Positions 44,308 to 53,677 of a stretch of 64,000 nucleotides of DNA are shown here, piece after piece. The notes under the pieces were generated by a model. The model was not told the origin of the DNA. It saw nothing but the letters and a program-made list of their open reading frames with translations, and did not search any database. How positions within the stretch are numbered: position 1 is the stretch's first letter; every line of letters begins with the position of its first letter. Made by a program: the position numbers and the translations under genes. Source of the DNA: Alentia gelatinosa (taxonomy: Eukaryota > Annelida > Polychaeta > Phyllodocida > Polynoidae); the NCBI GenBank assembly GCA_950022655.1, contig OX465587.1, positions 35,397,153 through 35,461,152 of the forward strand, in the 5' to 3' direction.

Positions 44308-45082
44308 GGGGTGTTTTTCAGTCGAGAGGATCTCAACTTGAGACCACTTGAGAGGCAAAGTGTTTTTCAGTTGAGACGATCTTAAGGGATCTCAAGTTGA
44401 GACTGAGATGAGACCGTTTGGGTGCTTTGGGTGTTTTTCAGTTGAGAGGATCTCAAGGGATCTTAGGGGATCTCAAGTCAAACGATCTCAACGTCGGTCT
44501 CAAGTTGAGACCAGTTGATACTTGTCTCCAACTTTTTTATTCGGTGCTTAAACTTAGTCTAATTAGAAGATATTTAAAGTAAAGTGAACTAATAACCTGG
44601 CAAAGCTATATACCGAATTTCAAAATATTCTTTTGCTTATTATGACCATGAGAAACCTTTGAAAAGAGAGTCACTGCACCACTCAGGCCGCATGTGAAAT
44701 TCCTACTGGTATGCTCGAAAACGGTCTCAACTTGAGATCGGTCTCAACTTGAGATCGGTCTCAACTTGAGATCGATCTCAACTTGAGATCAGTTCACAAA
44801 AGGTATCATGAGGGACAAAAATAATAGGTGATTTAGAGGTAATTTTTAGACCTGAGCTGGTTACCCACAGGAAGATCACTATAGAACTTGAGATCGCTCT
44901 ACGCAGAGGGCTAGGGATCACAACTTGAGATCCTTGGAGTTGAGATCCCCTAAGATCAGCTGTGTAGACTTGAGACAACGTCTGAAAAACACTTTCCGCC
45001 ATTGATCTCAAAGTTGGTCTCAGGATCTCGGATCGATCTTAGCGGATCACAAGTTGAGATCCTCTCGACTGAAAAACAACCC
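44308..45082. mobile_element. TIR element with CTCAA[C/G]TTGAG palindromes
   Basis: 775 bp between the primer-binding site and gag of copy 2, flanked by cctg (44304-44307, 45083-45086). The inverted ends share a perfect 28-bp block beginning gtttttcagtcgagagg. The interior repeats the 11-base palindrome CTCAA[C/G]TTGAG at least seven times, four of them as a 17-bp tandem (ggtctcaacttgagatc, 44722-44790). No transposase. Superfamily unknown. Confidence 0.75.
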
Positions 45083-45084
45083 CC

Positions 45085-45098
45085 TGGTCACGGCACCA
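45085..45098 (-). promoter_or_regulatory. Primer-binding site, gypsy copy 2
   Basis: Minus-strand tggtgccgtgacca one base from the 5' LTR, identical to copy 3. Complementary to a tRNA 3' end reading tggtcacggcacca, as I recall for animal tRNA-His. Confidence 0.75.
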
Positions 45099-45099
45099 A

Positions 45100-45629
45100 T
45101 GTGGTGGTCGCCGCCTGTCTAGCAGGTTGAATGACCCCATTCCGGAATGCTAGTTCCAGGCAGGATCCCACCCTACGCGCTCTATGTAGGTTGGTTCGGT
45201 TTTCGGTGAGTTTACACGGACCTAGTCACACATAACACAACACACGCCTTTAATAAACAGGAATGTTTATTAACAACTACTTCCCAGAAAGATCTAGAAG
45301 ATCTTTCCCACAAGTACAGTACCCCAGCAAAATGTGCCAGGTAACGCTGGAGAGGCTAATCTAAAAGACTCGCGTAACCACCAGGAAGGTTACGAGAACC
45401 CGCCTGCAAAGTGAGGGCCCAAGGGTCTGTTCCGTAGAAGAGACGCGCGAGGATAGCCTGTCGACCTACTGTGAACGCTGAGTATATATACCCAGCATTA
45501 CATAATCCCGGTCCCCGCCGTGCCATTCTTGTGTGCGGCGTTGCCCGGAATCACTACACAGTAAGGATCGGCACGTCGCGCCACCTTCCGTAGAACACAC
45601 GAACACTGCTGGATTCCCACCCCACTACA
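45100..45629 (-). repeat. 5' LTR of gypsy copy 2 (shared with truncated tandem unit)
   Basis: 530 bp, tg...ca ends, about 3% different from the LTR at 27399-27929 by eye. On its far side lies not host DNA but the polypurine tract and 3' end of another unit. Confidence 0.88.
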
Positions 45630-46069
45630 TTACCACTCCCAGTTTTTACTAAGGAGGAACCAAGGCAGCCATTTTGCTGCTGAGGGGAAACCCGTCTAAA
45701 CACAAATCAAGCAGTTCTTGGTCTACTCTCTAACTTCCTGGCGTTCACAAGAATTAACTGATACCTTTGTATAAGTGAAAGGTGGAATTGTAAAAATGGA
45801 GAATAAAAATGTGGAAGATAAGACATTCAGGAAAGAAGTGACAACAGGTTGAAGAAGACGGAAAAGGACTAGCCTCGCTAGCACCTTTTGGTGTATAAAA
45901 TTGTGATATTCACCCATCTTGTGCCGGGGAGCAAGTTCTTGAGCATTGGGCAGGGAAGACTCGACAGTCGCGGACCTACAAGTTGTCAGCCCGGCCTGTC
46001 GAGCACCCTGCCTCCAGCTGTTCCTGATCTTCTTGAAGTCCTGGAGGGCTCCCGGCGGGTGATGCATCG
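45630..46069 (-). repeat. Truncated second gypsy unit (polypurine tract and 3' end)
   Basis: 440 bp nearly identical (about five differences) to 27930-28369, the polypurine tract and 3' untranslated part of copy 2. It ends abruptly after gatgcatcg. It shows that the LTR at 45100-45629 served two head-to-tail units. Confidence 0.9.
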
Positions 46070-46479
46070 GAATAAGAATGTACAACAGGAAGAACTGACC
46101 TAGGTCAGATGTTTGACAATAAACAAATAAAAAAAAAAATATATATATGCACCCAGCGTATACAGGTATGCTTTTGCATATACAAGGTCGTCCTATTCCC
46201 CATGTGTATACACCTTATCTATTGGCGTATATATACATGTCCATGGTGTGGTCATACATACGTCATATAAACGCCTGATTTTATCGTATCTAATCCACTA
46301 TCAAATAGTGCCAATCTCTGCCACTAGCGTGGTAGCATATTTCATTTTCCATTAACCATCCAAGTCTGTATTATATGAAAAATGCAATCTTATATTACCA
46401 ATTTATTTTATAAAACCTTTATAAAACCTGATTAAGGTAAGCCATCAAATATTGATAAAAATGCTTAATTCTTTACCTG
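46070..46479. other. Spacer between gypsy copies 2 and 3
   Basis: AT-rich, no gene. It contains an A-run/TA stretch near 46128-46148 and one copy of the short gtatac repeat. Confidence 0.6.
46151..46240 (+). repeat. Short interspersed repeat (gtatac family), copy 2
   Basis: Matches 19671-19765 over the tatacaaggtcgtcctattc core and both sides. Confidence 0.75.
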
Positions 46480-47010
46480 TGTAGTGGGGTGGGAATCCAG
46501 CAGTGTTCCTATGTTTCACGGAAGGTGGCGTGACGTGCCGATCCTTACTGTGTAGTGATTCCGGACAACGTCGCACACGAGAGTGGCGCGGCAGAGACTG
46601 GGATTACGTAACACTGGGTATATATACTCAGCGTTCACAGTAGGTCGACAGGCTGTCCTCGCGCGTCTCTTCAACGGAACAGACCCTTTGGCCCTCACTT
46701 TGAAGGCGGGTTCTTGTAACCTTCCTGGTGGTTAGGCGAGTCTTTCAGATTAGCCTCTCCAGTGGTACCTGGCACCTACGTGCTGGGGTACTGTACTTGT
46801 GGGAAAGATCTTCCAGATCTTTCCGGGAAGTAGTGAGTAATAAAGATCTCTGTTTATTAAAAGACGTTGTTGTGTTATGTGTGACTAGGTCTCTGCAAAC
46901 TAACCGAAAACCGAACCAACCTACGTAGAGCGCGTAGGGTGGGATCCTGCCTGGAACTAGCGTTCCGGATTGGGGTCATCCAACCTGCTAGACAGGCGGC
47001 GACCTTCACA
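46480..47010 (+). repeat. 5' LTR of gypsy copy 3
   Basis: From tgtagtgggg to ccttcaca. Its TATATATA box (46619-46626) and AATAAA (46839-46844) define a U3-R-U5 layout with R roughly 46650-46860. Confidence 0.92.
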
Positions 47011-47011
47011 T

Positions 47012-47025
47012 TGGTGCCGTGACCA
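47012..47025 (+). promoter_or_regulatory. Primer-binding site, gypsy copy 3
   Basis: tggtgccgtgacca, one base after the LTR. Best explained by tRNA-His (acceptor 3' strand gtcacggc plus A and CCA). Confidence 0.75.
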
Positions 47026-47064
47026 GGATCCTAGGTTGCTTGCACAACCCGGGATTCTCGGTAG

Positions 47065-48969
47065 ATGCACGGATCTGGAATAAAAACCAGATCCCAGGCT
47101 GAACAGGAGAGTGAGGATGGGGAGGTAACTTCTCAACCAACTCTTCTGGCCCGGAATGACGGAAAGTTGCCAAAACCGGAGGGAGGGGGTGAAACCCAGA
47201 AGTCCGGTAGGGAGAAATCTCGGAAGAGAACCGCCGCTCAGAATTTGAGTTTGACGGTCCTGAAGAATTTCAGTCTGGCAGCCGACAGCCGACATGGCCC
47301 CGCGAGGGATCTGGAGGGACTCAGTAAAATTGGGTCTCAGACAGATAGTCCTGGAGAGTCTAGTACTCCCCGGAATAGATCGGAAGATACCTTTCAGGCA
47401 CCTTCCGATGAGGTTCCAGAAGGCTTCCTTGGACCAGAACTCTTAGCCGAGTTTGATCGGAAAAGAGAGGCCCGAGATATGTGCCGGGAACTAGAAGCTC
47501 GAAATCGAGAGATCGCCGAGGAGGTAGCCAAATGGCACCATAACTTGGAAGAACTTTCGGTTCGCGAGATAGAGACTCTAGAAAGAATCAAGCAATTGGA
47601 CCAACATGTACACCACATGAGGGACCAGGCTCGACTAGCTGAGACAGAATCATCCCGAAGGATGCCTATGTCACAAGCTGGCTGGAGTAATGTAAGAGAT
47701 CATCTATACTCCCCTCCAGGGAAGGTAGAAGATCTTGAAAAGACCCCTAACAGATTCATATCTGGAACAAAGGGTGTGAAGACTCCTTTGGTTAGCTTCC
47801 GGCTACCTTCCGAGTCAAGAATGGGTTCTCTGAGTTCTGAACACACTAGTAAAGCTATAGCCGAACTAGGGTTCAACTCTTTCAACCAAATAAGGGAGCA
47901 AGACCGGATCTTCAACTTGTCAATGGCAAGAGCCGACAAGGTTCCGATTATGTGTCCAGAGAACGCAGCCAGAAGAAACGCTGTCATTCCAAAACCTTAT
48001 GGAAAAGGAATGGAGTGGGAACACTGGTTTGCGGGATTTTGTGAGGATATACAATGTAATGGCTGGAATAAAGTCGATGCATTGCCATACCTCAAGAGAG
48101 CGCTGCGAGATGGACCCAGAGAAGCTGCACTTCGTGCTTTTCGCCATTCCGGTGGTACGGAATGGGATGAGTTAGTGGAGGTAGCCTCTTACTATTGTGG
48201 TCAGCTGGTAACGCTGAACCCCCGATCCACTTTTCTTAAGAGGATCCAGGGTAGAGAGGAGACAACTCGGGCCTATGGGCTAGCTTTACAACAAATGTTG
48301 TTGGAAGTTTACCCGGGAACGGGATTTGATTCTCCCGCACTACATGAAGATCTGCAAACTCAGTTTGTGAAAGGACTTCGAGATGATGACGTAAGAGCGG
48401 AAGTCATCTCTAAATGGGAGCCCGGTATGAACTTCATGCAGGTGTTGCGAATAGTGGACGCCTATGAACAGCGGTGTATACTATTCGGAAAGTACGCTAA
48501 TCCAGGAAAAACTTCCCGGGTTAACGTAGTGGGTTCTACTTGGTCACAAGTAGAAGAAGAAGATACCTACGAGTGTCAGGAAGCGGAAATAGAGGATATA
48601 CTCTCTAATGTTCGCGCAATGGTACTTGGAAGGGGAGGTTTCCATAGACCGGGACGTGGGAGAGGTTGAACCCCTAGCTTTGGAAGGAACAGTGATGTAC
48701 CTTCTGTGGCAGAGGCAAAACCTAAAACCACTGAGCCAGAAGAAAACCCTTCTGAGGTAATGAAGTTGTTGGCCAAAATCAACGAAAGACTGAATCAGGT
48801 GGAGAAAAACCAGCTGGATGTCCGACGTTGTTGGCGGTGCAACAAAATGGGACATATCTCTCCAGATTGTCCAGAAGCCCGGAACGTTACTACAGTGGAA
48901 ACACCTCGTAGTCTGCCTGCGTTGACGGTTGCCTCTAGAAGTGAACCACAAAACAAAGAAGGACTGTAG
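47065..48969 (+). pseudogene. gag of gypsy copy 3
   Basis: The start is ATG 47065, 55 bases after the LTR; the 635-codon frame is continuous except for one TGA at 48667-48669. Order: basic N-terminal part (GIKTRSQAEQES, KSRKRTAAQN, possibly nuclear-targeting), a coiled-coil-like segment (REIAEEVAKWHHNLEELSVRE), a capsid-like core (MEWEHWFAGFCEDIQCN to VLRIVDAYEQRC), an Arg/Gly-rich stretch and, after the stop, a CCHC zinc knuckle CWRCNKMGHISPDC. Copy 2 reads through at the position of the stop. The protein forms the particle and binds RNA. Confidence 0.92.
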
Positions 48970-48998
48970 CGAGGGGCAACACTGCGGTCCGGGAAGAG

Positions 48999-49967
48999 AT
49001 GTGCCAGGAAACCCAAACCTGTGAGATCAATAAGAAGGGATGTATTCCCCACTTACCAGAAAAGGGAAAGATACGAAGTACGGTCGCAACAATCTGTAGT
49101 AAGTATCTTTCACCCGGGCACCCCTGTCTGCAATGGCTTTGTCAACGCGGATGGGATCTTGGAACCTTAGATGGGATCTCAGGGTTTATACGACAACCGT
49201 CTCCCCTAGGTGGGCGACGTTGGTATGTGCCGGCTAGAATTCAGGGAAGAAAGATAGATCTATTATTAGATACTGGCGCTAGTCGCTCTGTGTTAAACAA
49301 TGGACTCTATCAGTCTCTCAGTTTCGCACAGGAATGTCATGTTCCTGGGGCTTCGGCAAAAGCTGCTAATGGCACTCACATGAGATGCTATGGTAGTGTG
49401 ATTATTCCAGTCTCAATAGGTAACACTGAATTTGTATGGGGTCCCATACTCAGTTATATTGAAGAGAGTGGAATATTAGGTGTAGACTTTCTCACCCTCT
49501 ATGGAGGCTCTGTGGATCTACAAGATGGCACTCTCCGACTCAAATTTCCTGAGTTAATGGAAGTGGAATGTAGCTGCCGACGGATTTCTTCAGTGATTTC
49601 TGTTCGACAAGATGTGGGCATCCCACCTTAGCAGATGGTTAATGTCCTGATAGCTGGGGAAGGAGACTTACCACGTGGAGATGCACTCTTCGAGCTAAAC
49701 CCGGAACTGTTTTCCCACAAAGGAATACAGGCCTGGGATACTTTGATCGGAAGTGCTAGAGAAGGATCAATTTCTATAAGTAATCACACCTCCGGGTTGA
49801 TTAAATTGAAGAAAGGTGATACATTGGGCTGGGCATCCCTAGCTCATGTAGATGGCCTAGTAGACTCCGGTCCACAGGGAATCACACCTATTCCAGTTTC
49901 CGAAATAAACGGGAGATCTGAACCGGGAGAACTGGACTTCGAAGGAATTGATTATGAAGAAGTTTGA
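48999..49967 (+). pseudogene. Protease region of gypsy copy 3 pol
   Basis: The frame at 48999-49631 has the aspartic protease motif LLLDTGASRSVLN and ILGVDFLTLYGGS. It ends at a TAG (49629-49631) where copy 2 has a glutamine codon, resumes in the same phase at 49635 and ends again at 49967 (TGA). A further TAA lies near 50070. Pol is in a different phase from gag and starts about 30 bases after the gag stop, so any start codon for pol is uncertain. Confidence 0.85.
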
Positions 49968-50102
49968 GTTAGTGCTATTGATACAGAAACAGGATACATT
50001 CCAGTTCCAAGTCAGTTGCATGAAACTCTAGAAACCTTAGTTCAGACGACAGACACACTAAACAGTGGGTAATGACATGAACTAAAAATACTTCTAAAGA
50101 AA

Positions 50103-51450
50103 ATGGAGTCAATCTTTGCTCGACCCGGAGATCCTCTGGGGAGAACTGATCGAGTAGAACACACGATTGACACCGAGGGACATCAACCTTTCCGTCTTCC
50201 TTATCGACGGCTACCACCGGTAAAACGGAAAGCTTTAGAAGAGGAAGTAGAAAAAATGATGAGTCAGAAAGTAATTATCCCCAGTGCAAGTCCTTGGGCT
50301 AGCCCTGTGGTAATGGTTACTAAGAAGGATGGTACCTGCAGATTCTGTATTGACTACAGAAAATTGAATAGTATCACCCGGAAAAATGCCTATCCAATTC
50401 CACAGATCGATGAGAGTCTCGACTCTCTAGGTGGGAACCAGTGGTTTTGTACTCTGGATCTCCAATATGGATATTGGCAGGTAAAGATGAACAGTGGCGA
50501 TCAACCTAAAACGGCGTTCACCACTCATCAAGGGCTTTACGAGTTTGCCCTAATGCCATTTGGCCTCTGTTACTTCAGCGACTTTTGAATCCATGATGGA
50601 TCAGATGTTGCGTGACTTGCAGTGGAAAAAGCGTTTGGTTTATCTGGATGACATAATCATCTTCGGAAAGAATTATGTTGAATGTCTAGAAAACCTGAGA
50701 GAGGTATTTGAGCGGATTAAATCTTATCGGTTGAAGCTCAAACCTCAGAAATGCAAACTGTTTCGCAGATCTGTGGAATACTTGGGACGTATAGTTTCTG
50801 GAAATGGAATCCGGGCAGAGCCTTCCAAGTTGGAGGTAGTAGCTAATTGGCCACGCCCCCAGAATATAAAAGACATAAGGTCTTTCCTAGGATTTTGTTC
50901 ATACTACCACGACTTTATTCAGGGTTTTTCTGAAATTGCACATCCCATGCAGCAGAACGTGGTACTAGATAAGCCAGGGAAGCCAAAAGAGATCCAGTGG
51001 ACTCCGGAAGCTGAACATGCTTTTCTGGGACTTAAAAGAAAGTTTACGGAGACTCCTGTGTTGAAGTACCCTCTGCCCCAGGGTCGGTTCATCCTTGATA
51101 CTGACGCTAGTAATGAGAGTATCGGAGCGGCGTTGTCTCAGATTCAGAATGGTGTGGAGGTTCCAATAGCTTTTGCCAGCAACAGCTTAAGTAAAAGTCA
51201 GCGGAACTACTGTACCACTAAGAGGGAACTCTTAGCGGTTGTGGTGTATGTAAGAAAATATTGACACTTCCTAGCAGGTGGAGATTTTTATCTTGCGTAC
51301 CAACCATTTTTCTCTCAAATGGCTCTTTAATTTTAAAGATGCCAAGGGAATGATTGGAAGATGGCTGGCAGCTCTTTCCGAATTCGGATTAACTAACTGC
51401 CAGATTGAACACCGGGCTGGAAAGTCTCACATTAATGCGGATTGTCTCTC
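50103..51450 (+). pseudogene. Reverse transcriptase and RNase H of gypsy copy 3
   Basis: RT motifs: SPWASPVVMVTKKDG, FCIDYRKLNS, LDLQYGYWQVKM, then MPFGLC where a small deletion removes the NAP codons and shifts the frame (about 50570), then YLDDIIIFG (YLDD about 50640-50651) and LKPQKCKLF. RNase H: FILDTDASNESIGAAL, NYCTTKRELLAVV. A TGA at 51262-51264 replaces a CGA kept in copy 2, and a frameshift at about 51275 follows. SLKWLFNFKDAKG and the ADCLSR end of RNase H are then in another frame. Inactive. Confidence 0.9.
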
Positions 51451-53177
51451 AAGGAGACCAGTGCGGAAATGTGGGCGCCCAGATTGCCGGGATTGTGGTG
51501 AGCATAGAGCTGTAATAGCTACCCTATGCTCCCAGATAGTGAAACCGCCCCAGAACTATCAGTGGACACTAGAACAGATTAAGGAAAGTCAACAGGCTGA
51601 CCCAGATCTGTTCCGGTTAATTAAACTGGTAGCAAACGGGCTCCATAGACATACAGGGCCCGAGATCTCGCCTGAAAACCGAGAATTTCGGAATCTGTGT
51701 GGTCAATGGAAAGAACTAGAGGTCCGAGATGGAGTATTATATCGATGGAGAACTACGTTGCAACCACTTAAACGTGCTCTACAATTAGTGGTCCCTCCAA
51801 AATTACGTTCCGGACTAATGACTCTATGTCATGAACATAGGAGTGCAGCTCATCTAGGACGGAAAAGGACGGTAGCCAGAATAAGGCGTCGTTACTACTG
51901 GCCTGGAATGGGTGCAGATATTCGAAGATGGATATCTGGGTATTCCGTCTGTAGCAAAGTCAAACCCGGGGTAGGACTCGGAAAGATGCCGCTACAACAG
52001 GAGCTATTTGGTGTCAGGTTTGCCAGAATCGCTCTAGATATCATATCTGGTATCGACGAGTCAGAGGAAGGGAATACCTGTATGATGGTGGTGATGGATT
52101 ATTACACAAAATATGTGCAGATCTATCCCATGAAGAATCACAAAGCTGCCACTTGTGCGGAAGCTTTAGTGAAAAACTGGATGCTGCCTTTTGGAACTCC
52201 GAGTGTGTTACATTCCGACCAGGGACGGGAATTCGAATCCCAGATCTGGAAAGAAATGTGTAGGATACTCGAGATTAAAAAGACGCATACTAATCCATAT
52301 CGTCCTCAATCAGATGGTATGGTGGAACGATTCAACCGGACATTGATCCAGTGTCTCCGGACCCTGGTAGATGTAAACCGGAAGAATTGGGATGAATTGG
52401 CACCATTTATAGCTCACGCTTATAATGGGACCATTCATTCAAGTACAGGGTGTTCACCTAATTTACTCGTCTTTGGCGAGGAAATAGTAATGCCCGCTGA
52501 CATAGTCTATGGGGTTCCCGGAATGTCTACGGATGATCCTTGTCCCATAGGTTTTGTCGAAAAGCTCAGGGAACGTTTTGTAGAGGGATATTATCTCGCG
52601 AGACGGAACCTGACAAAAGCTGCTGAGTGGCAAAAGACTGGCCATGATGTCAATCTTAAACCACGAAAGTTCCGAGTGGGAGACCGGGTTGTGCGATACC
52701 ACACTCTGTTGGTAAATGTAAAACTCGCTCCTAACTGGGACGGACCATTCAGAATTGTTCAAGTATTGTCAGAAATAATGGTAGTGATAGAGGATGAATG
52801 GTCAAGAAGGCGTTACAAATCCCATGTAGCTCGTTTACGACTATGGGAAGGGAAGTGCGAAAGTTCCGGCTTTGAAGTTTCACACCCTGCTACAACGCAG
52901 GATGTGTCACTGACCACGGGTCCGACTGGGGTACCAGAGAGGTCCCGGGTTCAAAGAGCCGGGAAGCCGGGTGTCAAACCCCCGTCAACATGGCGCTAAC
53001 CCTAAAAGGGAGGTGTGGGTAGATGAAAAACCTAATACGGATAAGTCCGAATTTGCTACAAATCGAGCTGTGTATAATAAACATGGTTCGAGATATAGAA
53101 TGGAGTCTAAAATAGACTCTAAACCCCGCCGCAGCTCTCAACTAAAATCGAAGGCTGTGGTTAGCTACAAAGAGTAG
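51278..53177 (+). pseudogene. Integrase of gypsy copy 3
   Basis: Open for 573 codons (51278-52999): end of RNase H, HHCC zinc domain (HEHRSAAHLGRKRT, YYWPGMG), catalytic core with Asp in ALDIISG, Asp in HSDQGREFES and Glu in MVERFNRT, then GDRVVRYHTLL and WDGPFRIV. About 110 bp of the basic tail present in copy 2 is deleted near 52990, which brings in a stop. The terminal part is recognisable in the next frame up to KAVVSYKE at 53177. Core residues are intact, but upstream damage makes it unexpressed. Confidence 0.9.
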
Positions 53178-53558
53178 TGGTGCCGGGGTTGTCGAAAACA
53201 CAACGAGAAGCAATGGTACAGAGTGTAGATCGTTGATAGTCAGCGGCTTGTCAATTATACGTGAATGTTGATCAAATAGTTACCTTATAACCAGTCGTTG
53301 TGTGCCGCAGCCCAGACGTTGCTCTAAGGGACCCTGTCGAGGACCCTCTAGAGGCTGCAGAATTGCCGAACGGCAATAAGAAACCCCCACACGGTAGAGA
53401 ACTCGGGGTGGATCTCAAGAAGGGGCTTCCCCGGGTTTCGGAACCTGTGCTGGGCGATTGAGGGTGTGAAAGAATCAAGTCGAGCGTAACGCTGACTTTT
53501 GGTTTCTTCACGCATGCGGTGTTGAGACGCTCAAGATGAGCCAGTCTCGACATGGTTG

Positions 53559-53640
53559 ATTGGTTCGCGACTGCGAATCTGGGTCAACTAGGCGTATATA
53601 AGACCCTGTTTTTTTCAGTAGTCTTCACTCTGTGTTCGGA
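53559..53640 (+). promoter_or_regulatory. Internal ORF3 promoter, copy 3
   Basis: ATTGG (inverted CCAAT) at 53559-53563, the block gggtcaactaggcg, TATATAA at 53595-53601 and an initiator-like TCAGT at 53615-53619, then the ORF3 ATG at 53678. The arrangement is conserved in all three copies while the spacer from pol is not. Sense orientation with the element. Confidence 0.6.
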
Positions 53641-53677
53641 ATGGTGCCTAGCACCACAGGAGTTGGGCGGTAGCAGC

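Larger units (their letters stand above)
27399..45629 (-). mobile_element. Ty3/gypsy element, copy 2 (both LTRs, five insertions)
   Basis: A minus-strand element with 531-bp (left, 3') and 530-bp (right, 5') LTRs. It contains gag, pol and ORF3 in the same order as copy 3. Removing the five inserted elements leaves about 11.5 kb, close to the 11.86 kb of copy 3. Every gene carries stops or insertions. The bases flanking the two LTRs do not form a target duplication (tata on the left, ttac on the right). The right side continues into more element sequence, so this is part of a tandem array and not a simple insertion. Confidence 0.9.

Noticed and set aside
27395..45633. 4-bp target duplication for gypsy copy 2
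   Set aside because: The flanks read tata and ttac. The right side is element sequence of a tandem unit, so no duplication is expected there.
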